A stretch of 34,007 bases of DNA from Sphingomonadales bacterium (GCA_027488785.1 JAIYAY010000020.1:1-34007); one strand, 5' to 3'; shown: positions 1 to 8,517, numbered from the stretch's first letter. Numbers and translations are program-made. The notes: generated by a model not told the origin, from the letters alone.

Positions 1-94
1 GGCCAACAACCAAACCTTCTGCGTCAATGAGGATCCACGATTTCTCGACGTCCTGTGGACGGATCGATTTCGTAACTCTGGATAGCGTTTTCAT
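1..94 (-). CDS. rplM: 50S ribosomal protein L13, 5' end only
   Basis: Partial gene running off the left edge. The ATG is at 94 on the minus strand and 31 codons are visible. The translation contains IRPQDVEKSW followed by ILIDAEGLVVG, which matches the N-terminus of bacterial L13 (typically ...VEKKWVVIDAEGLVVGRLA). L13 is an early-assembling 50S subunit protein. A purine-rich stretch (AAAGG) lies about 12 nt before the ATG. Only the first fifth of the protein is present. rpsI would be expected next, outside the window. The gene follows ctaA on the same strand with its own candidate promoter in between. Confidence 0.9.
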   Translation of the reverse strand, partial: MKTLSRVTKSIRPQDVEKSWILIDAEGLVVG

Positions 95-161
95 CGCTAA
101 TCGCACCTTTCGAAATTTTGTAGATATGCAGAATCAGCACTGACCCGCATGCGAAGCGGTG

Positions 162-190
162 CCAATGGCGACGAAAGCTCAGATAGTCAA
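162..190 (-). promoter_or_regulatory. candidate rplM promoter
   Basis: Reading the minus strand, a TTGACT -35 box (185-190) is followed after exactly 17 nt by CATTGG (162-167). It points at rplM with a leader of roughly 60 nt. The -35 matches consensus at 5 of 6 positions; the -10 is poor. The CAT(A/T)GG shape recurs at the candidate rpmJ and etfB promoters in this window, which supports it somewhat. Confidence 0.45.
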
Positions 191-209
191 GAAAAAGCAG
201 GTGTTTTAC

Positions 210-230
210 GACGGGTATAATAATACCGTC
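210..230 (-). terminator. weak hairpin just after ctaA
   Basis: An imperfect inverted repeat (GACGGGTAT against ATACCGTC) begins 7 nt past the ctaA stop codon. The stem is short with a one-base bulge, and no clear U-tract follows. It could be a weak terminator or attenuator between ctaA and rplM. Termination is inferred from position only. Confidence 0.3.
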
Positions 231-237
231 CGAGAAG

Positions 238-1296
238 TTACGCCGTTTCGCGGCCCAATATATGCGCGCCCCAAACGGTGGATGCGACCAGCAAAGCGCC
301 AACTGCCTGATGCGACACCGCCAGCACGATGTTGACGCCAGTCATGACGGTCGCGATGCCTAAGATGATCTGAATGCCGTAGGCGCTATGGATGGCGATA
401 GAGGCGCTACGTGCCCCTGCCTTTTTGACGCGGCGCGACAGCAGAATCAAGGCAAACACCGCGACCCACGCCCACCAGCGATGAACAAAATGCGTGAGAT
501 AGGGGTCGTTCACCAACGCATAGAAAACGCCTTTGGCGGTATCCACGCCGTCAGGATACACTCGGTCATTCATCAAAGGCCAAGTGTTGGACACATAACC
601 GGCGTTCAAGCCCGCGACCCACGCACCAAATAGCATCTGGATAAACAGGATGGCAAAAATCAACGCGGTAAAGAGGGTTATTCTCGCTGGCTTCGCAGCG
701 GGGTTTTTGACCAGCGCCTTTAGGTCAAGCGCAGTCCAAACAAGTCCGCCAAGAATGATGAAAGCCGTCAGCAAATGGACCGCAAGGCGGTAATGGCTGA
801 CATCGGTGCGCGCAGACAGGCCAGATGAAACCATCCACCAGCCAATCGTTCCCTGAAGCCCACCCAAGGCAAGCAATGCGAGCAAACGCGGCTTATAGCC
901 TGCTGGAATGGCTTGCTTCACCCAAAACCATGCCAGCGGAAGGGCAAAGGCCAAGCCAATGACGCGCCCAAGTAAGCGATGCACCCATTCCCAGAAATAG
1001 ATGAATTTGAATTCGGCCATTGTCATACCGGCAGGGCCGTTAATCTCTGTATATTCGGGAATCTTCTTATACTTCTCAAATTCCGACATCCAGGCTGCCT
1101 CGCTAAGAGGAGGAAGCGTGCCGGTAATAGGCTTCCATTCGGTAATCGATAATCCCGATTCAGTCAGTCGCGTGATCCCGCCGACGACGACCATTGCAAA
1201 GACCAAGGCAGCGACGCCCATCAGCCAGTTGATCAACGCGGCGGGACGTGCTGCGGGTGTTTCGGAAGCGGGATGTGAGTTGAGCGTAGTATCCAT
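238..1296 (-). CDS. ctaA: heme A synthase (COX15/CtaA)
   Basis: Membrane monooxygenase-like enzyme that converts heme O to heme A for aa3-type cytochrome oxidase. The 352-aa protein has about eight hydrophobic segments. It shows the family motifs GGITRLTESGLSITEWKP near the N-terminus, the WEWVHRLLGR heme-ligand histidine, a second His pair around SHYRLAVHLL, HFVHRWWAW, and SHQAVGALL near the C-terminus. This fits the long alphaproteobacterial type-2 CtaA. I chose the ATG at 1296 (MDTTLNSH) because the upstream in-frame stretch to 1362 is cysteine-rich and unlike the family. No strong ribosome site precedes it. rplM lies downstream on the same strand; a MerC gene is divergent upstream. Confidence 0.93.
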   Translation of the reverse strand: MDTTLNSHPASETPAARPAALINWLMGVAALVFAMVVVGGITRLTESGLSITEWKPITGTLPPLSEAAWMSEFEKYKKIPEYTEINGPAGMTMAEFKFIYFWEWVHRLLGRVIGLAFALPLAWFWVKQAIPAGYKPRLLALLALGGLQGTIGWWMVSSGLSARTDVSHYRLAVHLLTAFIILGGLVWTALDLKALVKNPAAKPARITLFTALIFAILFIQMLFGAWVAGLNAGYVSNTWPLMNDRVYPDGVDTAKGVFYALVNDPYLTHFVHRWWAWVAVFALILLSRRVKKAGARSASIAIHSAYGIQIILGIATVMTGVNIVLAVSHQAVGALLVASTVWGAHILGRETA

Positions 1297-1378
1297 ATGC
1301 GTCGATATGGCGCTTAATGCCGATTGTCGCAAGCAAAGGAGGTTGCAAAAATTGCTAACCAAGCTGCAAATTAACGAT

Positions 1379-1396
1379 GTAATGTTGTAACGTGCA
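1379..1396. promoter_or_regulatory. candidate Zur box upstream of merC-zur
   Basis: GTAATGTT-GT-AACGTGC lies 24 nt before the merC-like start. The left half fits the alphaproteobacterial Zur pattern built on TGTT-AT-AACA; the right half is degenerate. It overlaps a TGTAAT hexamer (1378-1383) that could be a -10 box, the position expected for a repressor. The next two genes are a MerC-type protein and a Zur-type regulator, so autoregulation is plausible. No DNA-binding evidence exists. Confidence 0.4.
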
Positions 1397-1419
1397 TCGA
1401 ATCAGTGTAGGGGCCGGTC

Positions 1420-1785
1420 ATGGCACAGGTATGGCAAAAATGGCGTTGGGACGGGCTTGGCCTCAGCATTGCCGGACTGTGCCTGTTGCATTGCCTGATA
1501 ACCACGGTTTTGCTCGCCATACTGGCGTCTGCGGGCGGCGCGTTATTGAACCCTATGATCCATGAGGTTGGGCTGGGCCTCGCCATCCTCCTAGGTATTT
1601 TGGCATTGGGCAAAGGCTTCCGTGCGCACGGCTTGTTCATGCCCGCCTTTATAGGCGCGCTTGGTATCGGCATGATGGGCGGCGCACTGACGCTGCCACA
1701 TGGCGCTATGGAAATCACCTGGACAGTAATTGGCGTTGTCTTTCTTGGACTTGGCCATTTGCTCAACCATCGGGCCAAAGGCTGA
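1420..1785 (+). CDS. MerC-family membrane protein
   Basis: A 121-aa integral membrane protein with four predicted helices. It shows the MerC-domain hallmark of a cysteine pair in the first helix (CLLHC, residues 21-25), a WDGLG lead-in, and a C-terminal LGHLLNHR. Classical MerC imports mercuric ions, but no merR, merA or merP is present. The gene lies 53 nt (to the ATG) upstream of a Zur-type zinc regulator and behind a candidate Zur box. A role in zinc or other divalent metal handling is therefore an inference from context, not from the protein itself. ATG at 1420; GGGGCCGG upstream is only a weak ribosome site. Confidence 0.8.
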   Translation: MAQVWQKWRWDGLGLSIAGLCLLHCLITTVLLAILASAGGALLNPMIHEVGLGLAILLGILALGKGFRAHGLFMPAFIGALGIGMMGGALTLPHGAMEITWTVIGVVFLGLGHLLNHRAKG

Positions 1786-1838
1786 ACCACAATCGCGGAG
1801 TGATTGACCCGCCGCATACCAGCGCCTACATCACCCGC

Positions 1839-2297
1839 ATGGCAGGACATCACCATCATGAGCATGCAGGCGCATCGCTTGCGCAAGCCGCAGAAGCCGC
1901 ACTTGTTGAGGCTGGCGAACAATGGACCGATATGCGGTCAGATATTTTCGCGGTACTCGCTACCTTTGAAAAGCCCGCGTCCGCTTATGATATTGCTGAC
2001 CTCGTGTCGCAAAAGCGTGGCAAACGCGTTGCCCCCAACAGTGTGTATCGGATCTTGGACCTTTTTGTGGCGACAAACCTAGCGCGCCGCGTGGAAAGCG
2101 CAAATGCCTATATCGCTAACTCCCACCCGGGATGCTTGCATGATTGCATTTTCCTGATTTGTGATAGCTGCGGCACTGCAACGCATATTGACGACGATGC
2201 CCTGACTATGAGCGTACGTGCAGCGGCGGAACATGCTGGCTTTGCGCAAGTTCGTCCGGTCATCGAAGTGCGCGGCAAATGTGCCGATTGTGATTGA
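1839..2297 (+). CDS. zur: Fur-family transcriptional regulator, Zur type
   Basis: A 152-aa metal-dependent repressor. The N-terminus is histidine-rich (MAGHHHHEH). A winged-helix domain follows (SAYDIADLVSQ, then PNSVYRILDLF as recognition helix). The dimerisation/metal domain carries CDSCG and a C-terminal CADCD, the two CxxC pairs of the structural zinc site, plus HPGCLHDC. The lack of the Fur-specific HHDH motif and the match to Zur cysteine spacing favour zinc sensing. The ATG at 1839 gives a normal Zur length; a GTG at 1800 is also in frame with GGAG directly before it. Cotranscribed with the MerC-like gene; dxs starts 54 nt downstream. Confidence 0.85.
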   Translation: MAGHHHHEHAGASLAQAAEAALVEAGEQWTDMRSDIFAVLATFEKPASAYDIADLVSQKRGKRVAPNSVYRILDLFVATNLARRVESANAYIANSHPGCLHDCIFLICDSCGTATHIDDDALTMSVRAAAEHAGFAQVRPVIEVRGKCADCD

Positions 2298-2351
2298 AAT
2301 ATCCGCAATTACCCGTTCGACAGCCCGATAAAACACCGCTAGGCTTAAAGC

Positions 2352-4283
2352 ATGACACATTCGCCTGACACGCCGTTACTTGATACGGTTAAAGTGCCCT
2401 CGGACCTTCGTAACCTTGCCGCATCGCAGCTTCGCCAGCTTGCTGACGAATTGCGCGCCGAAACCATTTCTGCCGTATCGGTCACGGGTGGTCATTTGGG
2501 CGCGGGGCTTGGGGTTGTGGAGTTGACCACCGCCATCCATTATGTGTTCAACACGCCCGATGACCGGTTGGTCTGGGATGTAGGCCATCAATGCTATCCA
2601 CACAAAATCCTCACCGGACGCCGCGACCGCATCCGTACCTTGCGCACTGGCGGGGGGCTCTCGGGCTTCACGAAGCGGAGCGAAAGCGAATATGATCCGT
2701 TCGGCGCCGCTCATAGCTCAACCTCGATTTCCGCAGCTTTGGGCTTTGCCGTGGCTAACAAGATCGCTGGCAAACCCGGCAAGGCTATTGCCGTCATTGG
2801 CGATGGGTCCATGTCGGCTGGCATGGCCTATGAGGCGATGAATAACGCGCAAGCCGCGGGCAACCGCTTAGTCGTCATCCTGAACGATAATGACATGTCG
2901 ATTGCACCGCCTGTAGGTGGCCTGTCCGCTTATCTGTCGCGCTTGGTGTCTTCCAGCGAATATCTGGGCCTGCGCAGCCTTGCGAGCAAGGTCGCCAAAA
3001 AGCTGTCGCGCCGTATCTATACCGCCGCATCAAAGGCCGAAGAATTTGCCCGTGGTATGGCGATGGGCGGGACGTTGTTTGAAGAGCTAGGCTTTTATTA
3101 TGTCGGCCCGATCGATGGCCATAATCTCGACCAGCTGATCCCAGTCCTCGAAAATGTCCGCGACAATGCTGATGGTCCTGTGCTGATCCATGTCGTCACG
3201 CAAAAGGGCAAGGGCTATGCCCCAGCTGAGGCCGCTGCTGACAAATATCATGGCGTGGTGAAATTTGACGTTATCACGGGCAAGCAAGACAAAGGTCCCG
3301 GTGGCGGTCCTCCTGCTTATCAGAACGTGTTTGGCGAAACGCTTGCGAAGCTGGCGGAAACTGATCCCAAAATCTGCGCTATCACGGCCGCTATGCCCGG
3401 CGGGACAGGCGTCGACAAATTCTCCGCCGCGCACCCCGAACGCTCGTTCGATGTGGGCATCGCGGAACAGCATGCCGTGACCTTTGCCGCTGGCCTTGCC
3501 GCGCAAGGTATGCGCCCCTTCTGCGCGATTTACTCAACCTTTCTGCAACGCGCTTATGACCAAGTCGTGCACGATGTGGCAATCCAGAACTTGCCCGTGC
3601 GTTTTGCCATTGATCGGGCTGGCTTGGTCGGCGCCGATGGCAGCACGCACGCAGGCTCGTTCGACATAACCTATCTGGCGACCCTGCCAAATATGGTCGT
3701 CATGTCGCCATCGGATGAGGCGGAGCTGGTCCACATGACATACACCGCCGTTTTGCACGATAGCGGTCCAATCGCCTTCCGTTATCCGCGCGGCAATGGC
3801 ACGGGCGTTCCGTTACCCGAAGTGCCGCAGCAGCTCGAAATAGGTAAGGGCCGCATCGTTCGTGAAGGCAAGAAGGTCGCAATCCTCTCGCTCGGCACCC
3901 GTCTGGCGGAGGCGATGAAGGCAGCAGACACGCTGGAAGCAAAGGGCCTTAGCACATCCGTTGCCGACTTGCGCTTTGCCAAGCCGCTGGACGAAAAATT
4001 GATCCGCCACCTCATCGCCACGCATGAAGTTGTGGTGACGGTTGAAGAAGCGTCCGTCGGTGGCCTTGGCGCGCATGTTTTGACGCTGGCGAGCGACGCC
4101 GGCCTGATGGACACGGGCCTAAAAATCCGTACCATGCGCCTACCCGATTTCTTCCAAGAGCATGACAGCCCACAGAAACAATATGACGAGGCCGGCCTTA
4201 ATGCGCCGCAGATCGTCGAAACCGTGTTGAAGGCGCTACGCCACAATAGCGCAGGCGTTGAGGAAGCGAGCGTGCGCGCTTAA
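2352..4283 (+). CDS. dxs: 1-deoxy-D-xylulose-5-phosphate synthase
   Basis: Thiamine-diphosphate enzyme joining pyruvate and glyceraldehyde-3-phosphate in the first step of the MEP isoprenoid pathway; the product also feeds thiamine and pyridoxal synthesis. At 643 aa it is full length. The N-terminal part has [15 protein letters not shown] and the ThDP motif [17 protein letters not shown] (about residues 150-166), with the partner Asn in [13 protein letters not shown]. The central pyrimidine-binding domain has the catalytic Glu372 in [15 protein letters not shown] and the phosphate-binding [13 protein letters not shown]. The C-terminal transketolase domain has DLRFAKPLD. The ribosome site is weak. 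It follows zur on the same strand and converges with the lipoprotein gene ending at 4305. Confidence 0.97.
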   Translation: MTHSPDTPLLDTVKVPSDLRNLAASQLRQLADELRAETISAVSVTGGHLGAGLGVVELTTAIHYVFNTPDDRLVWDVGHQCYPHKILTGRRDRIRTLRTGGGLSGFTKRSESEYDPFGAAHSSTSISAALGFAVANKIAGKPGKAIAVIGDGSMSAGMAYEAMNNAQAAGNRLVVILNDNDMSIAPPVGGLSAYLSRLVSSSEYLGLRSLASKVAKKLSRRIYTAASKAEEFARGMAMGGTLFEELGFYYVGPIDGHNLDQLIPVLENVRDNADGPVLIHVVTQKGKGYAPAEAAADKYHGVVKFDVITGKQDKGPGGGPPAYQNVFGETLAKLAETDPKICAITAAMPGGTGVDKFSAAHPERSFDVGIAEQHAVTFAAGLAAQGMRPFCAIYSTFLQRAYDQVVHDVAIQNLPVRFAIDRAGLVGADGSTHAGSFDITYLATLPNMVVMSPSDEAELVHMTYTAVLHDSGPIAFRYPRGNGTGVPLPEVPQQLEIGKGRIVREGKKVAILSLGTRLAEAMKAADTLEAKGLSTSVADLRFAKPLDEKLIRHLIATHEVVVTVEEASVGGLGAHVLTLASDAGLMDTGLKIRTMRLPDFFQEHDSPQKQYDEAGLNAPQIVETVLKALRHNSAGVEEASVRA

Positions 4284-4292
4284 GAGCGCGCG
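4273..4292. terminator. GC hairpin spanning the dxs stop codon
   Basis: GCGCGCT-TAAG-AGCGCGC is a 7-bp perfect stem (8 with a GU pair) whose loop contains the dxs TAA stop. It sits in the 21-nt convergent gap between dxs and the BamF-like gene. No U-tract follows on either strand, so efficient intrinsic termination is uncertain. It may serve as a bidirectional end signal or mRNA end protector. Confidence 0.35.
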
Positions 4293-4304
4293 GCTGTCAC
4301 GCTA

Positions 4305-4718
4305 TTACCCCGGAATAATCGCCTGCGCAGTTTGGCCGTCACCTTCGGGGGCGGCGATGATATCGCGTGTTATGCTGCCTTTATTGACGGTGGTAGTCTG
4401 CGGATCACCAACCGACGAACGAATGCCCAATTCGGCATTACCAGACGTTGTCGAAATCGCGCGTTCCGCAGCGGAACGCGTTGCAGTGCCGCCAAACAAA
4501 GCCTCCAGCGCCTGCTCCTGACCGGCTTCCTGAGGGCGAACGGCCGATACCACGGTTGGCTCAAGCGCAAAGTCAGGTGGAACCACCAACGGTGCTGCGC
4601 GGCCAACTGACGGCGCAGCCGCGTCATTGCCGCCCAATATGCTTCCCATCGAACCACATCCCGACAACAAAGGAAGCGCCAGCATCGCAACGGCAAAAAG
4701 GACAGGTTTTTTGTTCAT
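4305..4718 (-). CDS. BamF-like (DUF3035) lipoprotein, longer copy
   Basis: A 137-aa predicted outer-membrane lipoprotein with a signal peptide ending in the lipobox LLSGC. The mature part has APLVVPPDFALEP and RPQEAG, then a repeated EALFGGT element and a region rich in Ser, Thr and Ala. The PPDF/RPQ pattern is that of DUF3035, the family of the BamF subunit of the alphaproteobacterial beta-barrel assembly machine. It is last in a run lspA, short DUF3035, long DUF3035. I chose ATG 4718 (MNKKPV) over 4730 because GGAT lies 8 nt before it. Function is inferred from family and position. Confidence 0.7.
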   Translation of the reverse strand: MNKKPVLFAVAMLALPLLSGCGSMGSILGGNDAAAPSVGRAAPLVVPPDFALEPTVVSAVRPQEAGQEQALEALFGGTATRSAAERAISTTSGNAELGIRSSVGDPQTTTVNKGSITRDIIAAPEGDGQTAQAIIPG

Positions 4719-4741
4719 ATTTATATCCATTTCAAGCCGAA

Positions 4742-4999
4742 TTACGGGCGGGGAGCGGTTGCAGGCGCAGTGCCGCCAAACATAGCATCCAAAACCTGCT
4801 GCTTGGTGTCGCCATCCTGCGGACGCGGGGCATTGGGCGTTGGGGTTGGCAAGTTGAATGTTTTGGGGATCTCAAGTGGCTTTGATCGACTTACCGCAAA
4901 TTCATCGGGGCGTTCACGGTCATAGATGCTGGTCGTTCCGCAGCCCGAAACCGCAAGGATAGCAACTGACGCCGCCGCTAAGATAGATATCCGCTTCAT
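4742..4999 (-). CDS. BamF-like (DUF3035) lipoprotein, short copy
   Basis: An 85-aa predicted lipoprotein. The signal peptide ends in the lipobox LAVSGC, followed by RERPDEFAVSRSKPLEIP, the typical DUF3035 opening (PDEF.V....PL.IP). It then has PRPQDGDTKQQVLDAMFGGT, matching the paralogue downstream (RPQEAG...ALEALFGGT), and stops shortly after that shared element. The ATG at 4999 overlaps the lspA stop by 4 nt, so translation is probably coupled. It is natural that a prolipoprotein gene is co-expressed with lspA, the peptidase that matures it. The ending looks native rather than frameshifted. Confidence 0.75.
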   Translation of the reverse strand: MKRISILAAASVAILAVSGCGTTSIYDRERPDEFAVSRSKPLEIPKTFNLPTPTPNAPRPQDGDTKQQVLDAMFGGTAPATAPRP

Positions 5000-5544
5000 G
5001 ACTTCTCCACTATGTCGGCATTACTTGCACGTTCCTGAACATCAGGGCCGCGACCGGTTTCCTTGTCACCTATCAGGAACGAACGGGCAAGCAATATCAA
5101 TACGCCAATGCTGATACACGCGTCGGCCAGGTTGAATATGTAAAAGGGCCGGAACGCACCAAAATGAAGATCAGCATAATCCACGACATAGCCATAGCGC
5201 GTCCGATCAACGATGTTTCCAAGCGCACCGCCCAAGACCAATGACAAGGCCAACACGTCTCCGCGCAATTTCTCACGCCACATCCACACCGCAATACCCG
5301 CCGCAATAACCGAAGTCAGCACAACTAGCGCCCAGCGTTCGCCGTCACTGTCAGCGGTCAGGAAACTCATCGAAACCCCGCGATTTTCGGCATAGCGTAG
5401 GTCAAAAAACGACACAATGTGAATGACGCCACGCTCTTTCAACTGCAATGGTCCAAGCATCGCATATTTGACGATCTGGTCAGCGATGAAGACAAGGCTT
5501 GCAAGCATGAGGCCCTGAAGGCGGAATTTAGGGTTCGGATTCAT
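4996..5544 (-). CDS. lspA: lipoprotein signal peptidase (signal peptidase II)
   Basis: Inner-membrane aspartyl protease that cleaves diacylglyceryl-modified prolipoproteins before the lipobox cysteine. The 182-aa protein has four membrane segments. It carries both catalytic motifs, GGALGNIVDR (Asp113) and FNLADACI (Asp141), plus YAENRGVSMSF in the first periplasmic region. The C-terminal tail after about residue 160 is hydrophilic and unlike the conserved core. The gene overlaps the following short BamF-like lipoprotein by 4 nt. It lies 109 nt downstream of ileS; the ileS-lspA order is widespread in bacteria. A REP-like palindrome fills that gap. Confidence 0.96.
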   Translation of the reverse strand: MNPNPKFRLQGLMLASLVFIADQIVKYAMLGPLQLKERGVIHIVSFFDLRYAENRGVSMSFLTADSDGERWALVVLTSVIAAGIAVWMWREKLRGDVLALSLVLGGALGNIVDRTRYGYVVDYADLHFGAFRPFYIFNLADACISIGVLILLARSFLIGDKETGRGPDVQERASNADIVEKS

Positions 5545-5567
5545 GCGTTCATCCTAACTCAATTTCG

Positions 5568-5638
5568 CGTCATGCTGAACTTGTTTCGGCATAACAAACT
5601 GCCGCCGTGCGTTATCCTGAAACAAGTTCAGGATGACG
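5568..5638. repeat. REP-like double palindrome between ileS and lspA
   Basis: Two 28-nt arms (5568-5595 and 5611-5638) are inverted relative to each other and match at 25 of 28 positions, separated by 15 nt. Each arm carries CTGAACTTGTTTC, which is itself nearly self-complementary (TCCTGAAC-TTG-TTTCAGGA in the right arm). This is the architecture of REP/BIME-type dispersed repeats, and similar TGAAC-TTGTTTCA units are common between genes in Sphingomonadales (from memory, not searched). In ileS-lspA mRNA it would fold into a long hairpin. Only one copy is seen in this window. Confidence 0.75.
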
Positions 5639-5653
5639 ATCAAGGGAGTGTGG

Positions 5654-8422
5654 TTATTCCCCAACAACAACATCCGCACACCGATTGCAGAGCGCACCGT
5701 CCTCGACGACCTCCGGCAGATGCCGCCAGCAGCGACCGCATTTATGGTTAGCGGTTTTAACTGCGCCTTCTTCTCTGCCAAGATGCACCGCCGACACGAT
5801 AAATATTTCGGCTAGGTCGATTTCGCCCGGATCACCAGGATAGCTATATTCGACTTCCAGACTTGAGCCAATTTCCTTGTTACGTCGCATAGGTTCGATC
5901 AGCTCGTTTGCCATCATGCGCCCCGCCCTGATGCGACCCCAATTTTCGGCCAATTTTGTATCAATCCAACCCGCATCAACATCGGGCCATTCCGAGAAAT
6001 GTATGCTGTCCGCATCAGGGAACCGCGTCTGCCAAACTTCTTCGCTGGTGAACACAAGCACGGGCGCGACATAGCGGACGAGCGCGTGGAACAATATGTC
6101 CAGTACCGTGCGATAAGCCATCCGCTTCGGATCAGTCGCGGCATCGCAATAGAGACAATCTTTACGGATATCGAAAAAGAAGGCCGAAAGGTCTTCGTTA
6201 CAAAACTCGGTTAGCGACCGGACATAGCAATTAAAGTCAAAGGCATCGACCGCCGTCTTCAACTTAACGTCCATGTCCGCCAGCAAATGGAGCATATAAC
6301 GCTCCAGCTCCGGCATATCTTCGACGGCAATCTTTTCCACATCGGAAAACCCGTCAAGCGCGCCGAGCAAATAGCGGAAGGTGTTGCGCAATTTGCGATA
6401 TTGATCGGATACGCCAGCGAGGATTTCCTTGCCGATGCGATGATCCTCCGTGAAGTCCACCGTCAGCGCCCACAACCGCAAGATATCCGCGCCATTATCG
6501 CGCATCAGGTCCAGCGGGTTAATCGTATTGCCCAAGGATTTGGACATTTTCATGCCCTTTTGGTCCATCGTAAAACCATGCGTTAGCACGGCATTATAAG
6601 GCGCACGGCCACGCGTGCCGCAACTTTGCAGCAAGGAAGATTGGAACCAACCACGATGTTGATCGCTTCCTTCAAGATAAAGATTCGCAGGCCATTGCAC
6701 ATCAGGCCAGCGTCCGCTTTCAAGCACAAATGCATGGGTGCAGCCCGAATCGAACCACACATCCAAAATGTCAGTCACGCGCTCATAATCGGCCAAGGCA
6801 TAATCGCCGCCCAGATATTCCTGCGCACGTTCGTCGGACCAGCCATCGACGCCGTGTTCGCGGATGCCTGCGATGATGCGGGCATTGACGGCTGTGTCAT
6901 TTAAATACTGATTCGTGCCCTTTTTGACGAACAAAGTGATCGGCACGCCCCACGCCCGCTGGCGACTGAGCACCCAATCGGGGCGACCTTCGACCATCGA
7001 CGACAAGCGGTTGCGTCCCTTTTCAGGGATGAAGCGGGTATCCGAAATAGCGGCCATCGCCTTGTCGCGCAGCGTGCCATCTGTGGTGGCTTTATCCATC
7101 GGCACAAACCATTGCGGGGTGCAGCGGTAAATGACCTTCGCCTTCGACCGCCAGCTATGCGGATAGCTGTGCTTGTAATCCGCCGATGCCGAGAGCAAGC
7201 CGCCCGCTTCGTGCAGTGCAGAGCAGATCGGACCGTCAGGCGCGTTGAATTTGGGGTTGATCACGCTGCCTTCACCACCGAGCCAGAGCCAGTCGGCGCG
7301 ATATTTGCCATCACCCTCAACCGCAAACACCGGATCAATGCCATTGGCCTTGCACAGGTCAAAGTCATCCTCACCATGATCGGGTGCCATGTGGACAAGG
7401 CCAGTACCGCTATCGGTGGTGACGAAATCGCCCGCGAGCATCGGGCGTGGGTTGGCGAAAAAGCCACCGAGCTTGTGCATTGGGTGGCGAACGGTGGAAT
7501 CAACAAGCGCACCAGCCTTAAGCGCTCCATGCCCACGATCAACAGACTCGACACCTAGTCGAGACAAAAATGCAGGTTCAAGATCAAGGGCATAGATGTA
7601 GCGGCGGCCAGCCACCTCAGCAACGACGTATTCAACCTCTGGCCCATAAGCCAAAGCCTGATTGACAGGAATTGTCCAAGGTGTTGTTGTCCAGATAACC
7701 GCAAACGCGCCAACTAAAGAAGGCTCGTTAGGCGCGTCGACAATCTCAAACGCCACATCGATCTGCGTCGATATGATGTCCTCATACTCAATTTCAGCTT
7801 CGGCCAGAGCGGTCTTCTCAACCGGCGACCACATCACGGGCTTTGCGCCGCGATAAAGCTGACCGCTTTCGGCGAATTTCAGCAGCTCCGAAACAATTGT
7901 CGCCTCGGCCTGGAAATCCATCGTCAGATAGGGATTGTCCCAATCGGCATTGATGCCGAGCCGCTTCAACTGTTCGCGCTGCGTATCGACCCAATGCTGC
8001 GCATAAGCCCGGCATTCGGCGCGGAATTCAACAGCGGGGATTTCGTCTTTATTCAGCTTTTTCTTGCGATATTGCTCCTCGACCTTCCATTCAATGGGCA
8101 GGCCATGGCAATCCCAACCGGGGACATAAGGCGCGTCTTTGCCAAGTAGAGTCTGCGTGCGCACAACCATGTCTTTCAGGATATGATTCAGCGCATGGCC
8201 GATATGCATATCGCCATTGGCATAAGGCGGACCATCATGCAGGATGAACTTCTCGCGCCCACGGCGGCGGTTGCGCAATTCGGCATAGAAATCGGCTGCC
8301 TGCCAGCGCGCCAAAATGCCCGGTTCCTTCTGCGGAAGGCCAGCCTTCATCGGAAAGTCGGTTTTGGGCAAGAAGACGCTGTCGCGATAATCTTGTTTCG
8401 GTGAGTCAGCAGTTTCTGTCAT
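5654..8422 (-). CDS. ileS: isoleucyl-tRNA synthetase
   Basis: Class I aminoacyl-tRNA synthetase charging tRNA-Ile, with a CP1 editing domain against valine. From the ATG at 8422 it is 922 aa, normal for the bacterial type. The HIGH motif is in GDMHIGHALNHI (about residue 70). The editing domain includes WTTTPWTIPVNQALAYG, and KMSKS is in GMKMSKSLGN (about residue 624). The C-terminus has a zinc finger, CGRCWRH...CNRC. A TTG at 8461 is in frame and would add 13 residues; neither start has a good ribosome site. It follows ribF on the same strand, as in many proteobacteria. Confidence 0.97.
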   Translation of the reverse strand: MTETADSPKQDYRDSVFLPKTDFPMKAGLPQKEPGILARWQAADFYAELRNRRRGREKFILHDGPPYANGDMHIGHALNHILKDMVVRTQTLLGKDAPYVPGWDCHGLPIEWKVEEQYRKKKLNKDEIPAVEFRAECRAYAQHWVDTQREQLKRLGINADWDNPYLTMDFQAEATIVSELLKFAESGQLYRGAKPVMWSPVEKTALAEAEIEYEDIISTQIDVAFEIVDAPNEPSLVGAFAVIWTTTPWTIPVNQALAYGPEVEYVVAEVAGRRYIYALDLEPAFLSRLGVESVDRGHGALKAGALVDSTVRHPMHKLGGFFANPRPMLAGDFVTTDSGTGLVHMAPDHGEDDFDLCKANGIDPVFAVEGDGKYRADWLWLGGEGSVINPKFNAPDGPICSALHEAGGLLSASADYKHSYPHSWRSKAKVIYRCTPQWFVPMDKATTDGTLRDKAMAAISDTRFIPEKGRNRLSSMVEGRPDWVLSRQRAWGVPITLFVKKGTNQYLNDTAVNARIIAGIREHGVDGWSDERAQEYLGGDYALADYERVTDILDVWFDSGCTHAFVLESGRWPDVQWPANLYLEGSDQHRGWFQSSLLQSCGTRGRAPYNAVLTHGFTMDQKGMKMSKSLGNTINPLDLMRDNGADILRLWALTVDFTEDHRIGKEILAGVSDQYRKLRNTFRYLLGALDGFSDVEKIAVEDMPELERYMLHLLADMDVKLKTAVDAFDFNCYVRSLTEFCNEDLSAFFFDIRKDCLYCDAATDPKRMAYRTVLDILFHALVRYVAPVLVFTSEEVWQTRFPDADSIHFSEWPDVDAGWIDTKLAENWGRIRAGRMMANELIEPMRRNKEIGSSLEVEYSYPGDPGEIDLAEIFIVSAVHLGREEGAVKTANHKCGRCWRHLPEVVEDGALCNRCADVVVGE

Positions 8423-8517
8423 ATCGTGCGGGTGCTTAGGGGAGGTTGGCGCTTTAGACAACTATTTGAGCGCAAGGATGCCAAGCCAGAAATGGTTCAC
8501 ACCGTCCCATTGGAACG

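Noticed and set aside
137-162. Hairpin (GCACCGC against GCGGGTCAGTGC on the minus strand) as an L13 autoregulatory leader for rplM.
   Set aside because: With the TTGACT/CATTGG promoter the transcript would start near 155, inside the left arm, so the full hairpin would not be in the RNA.
24-302. A 92-codon minus-strand reading frame overlapping the ctaA 3' end and the rplM start.
   Set aside because: It is out of frame with rplM, whose L13 N-terminus is clearly readable from 94, and its N-terminal part lies in ctaA coding sequence.
1335-1390. Strong Shine-Dalgarno-like AAAGGAGG followed by a short plus-strand frame (TTG start) that could be a leader peptide before merC.
   Set aside because: Only TTG starts are available, the sequence is antisense to the ctaA 5' region and no control logic is evident; probably chance.
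3087-3690. Several long reading frames antisense to dxs and similar frames antisense to ileS, etfA and metH.
   Set aside because: They mirror codon bias of the well-supported genes on the other strand and resemble no family.
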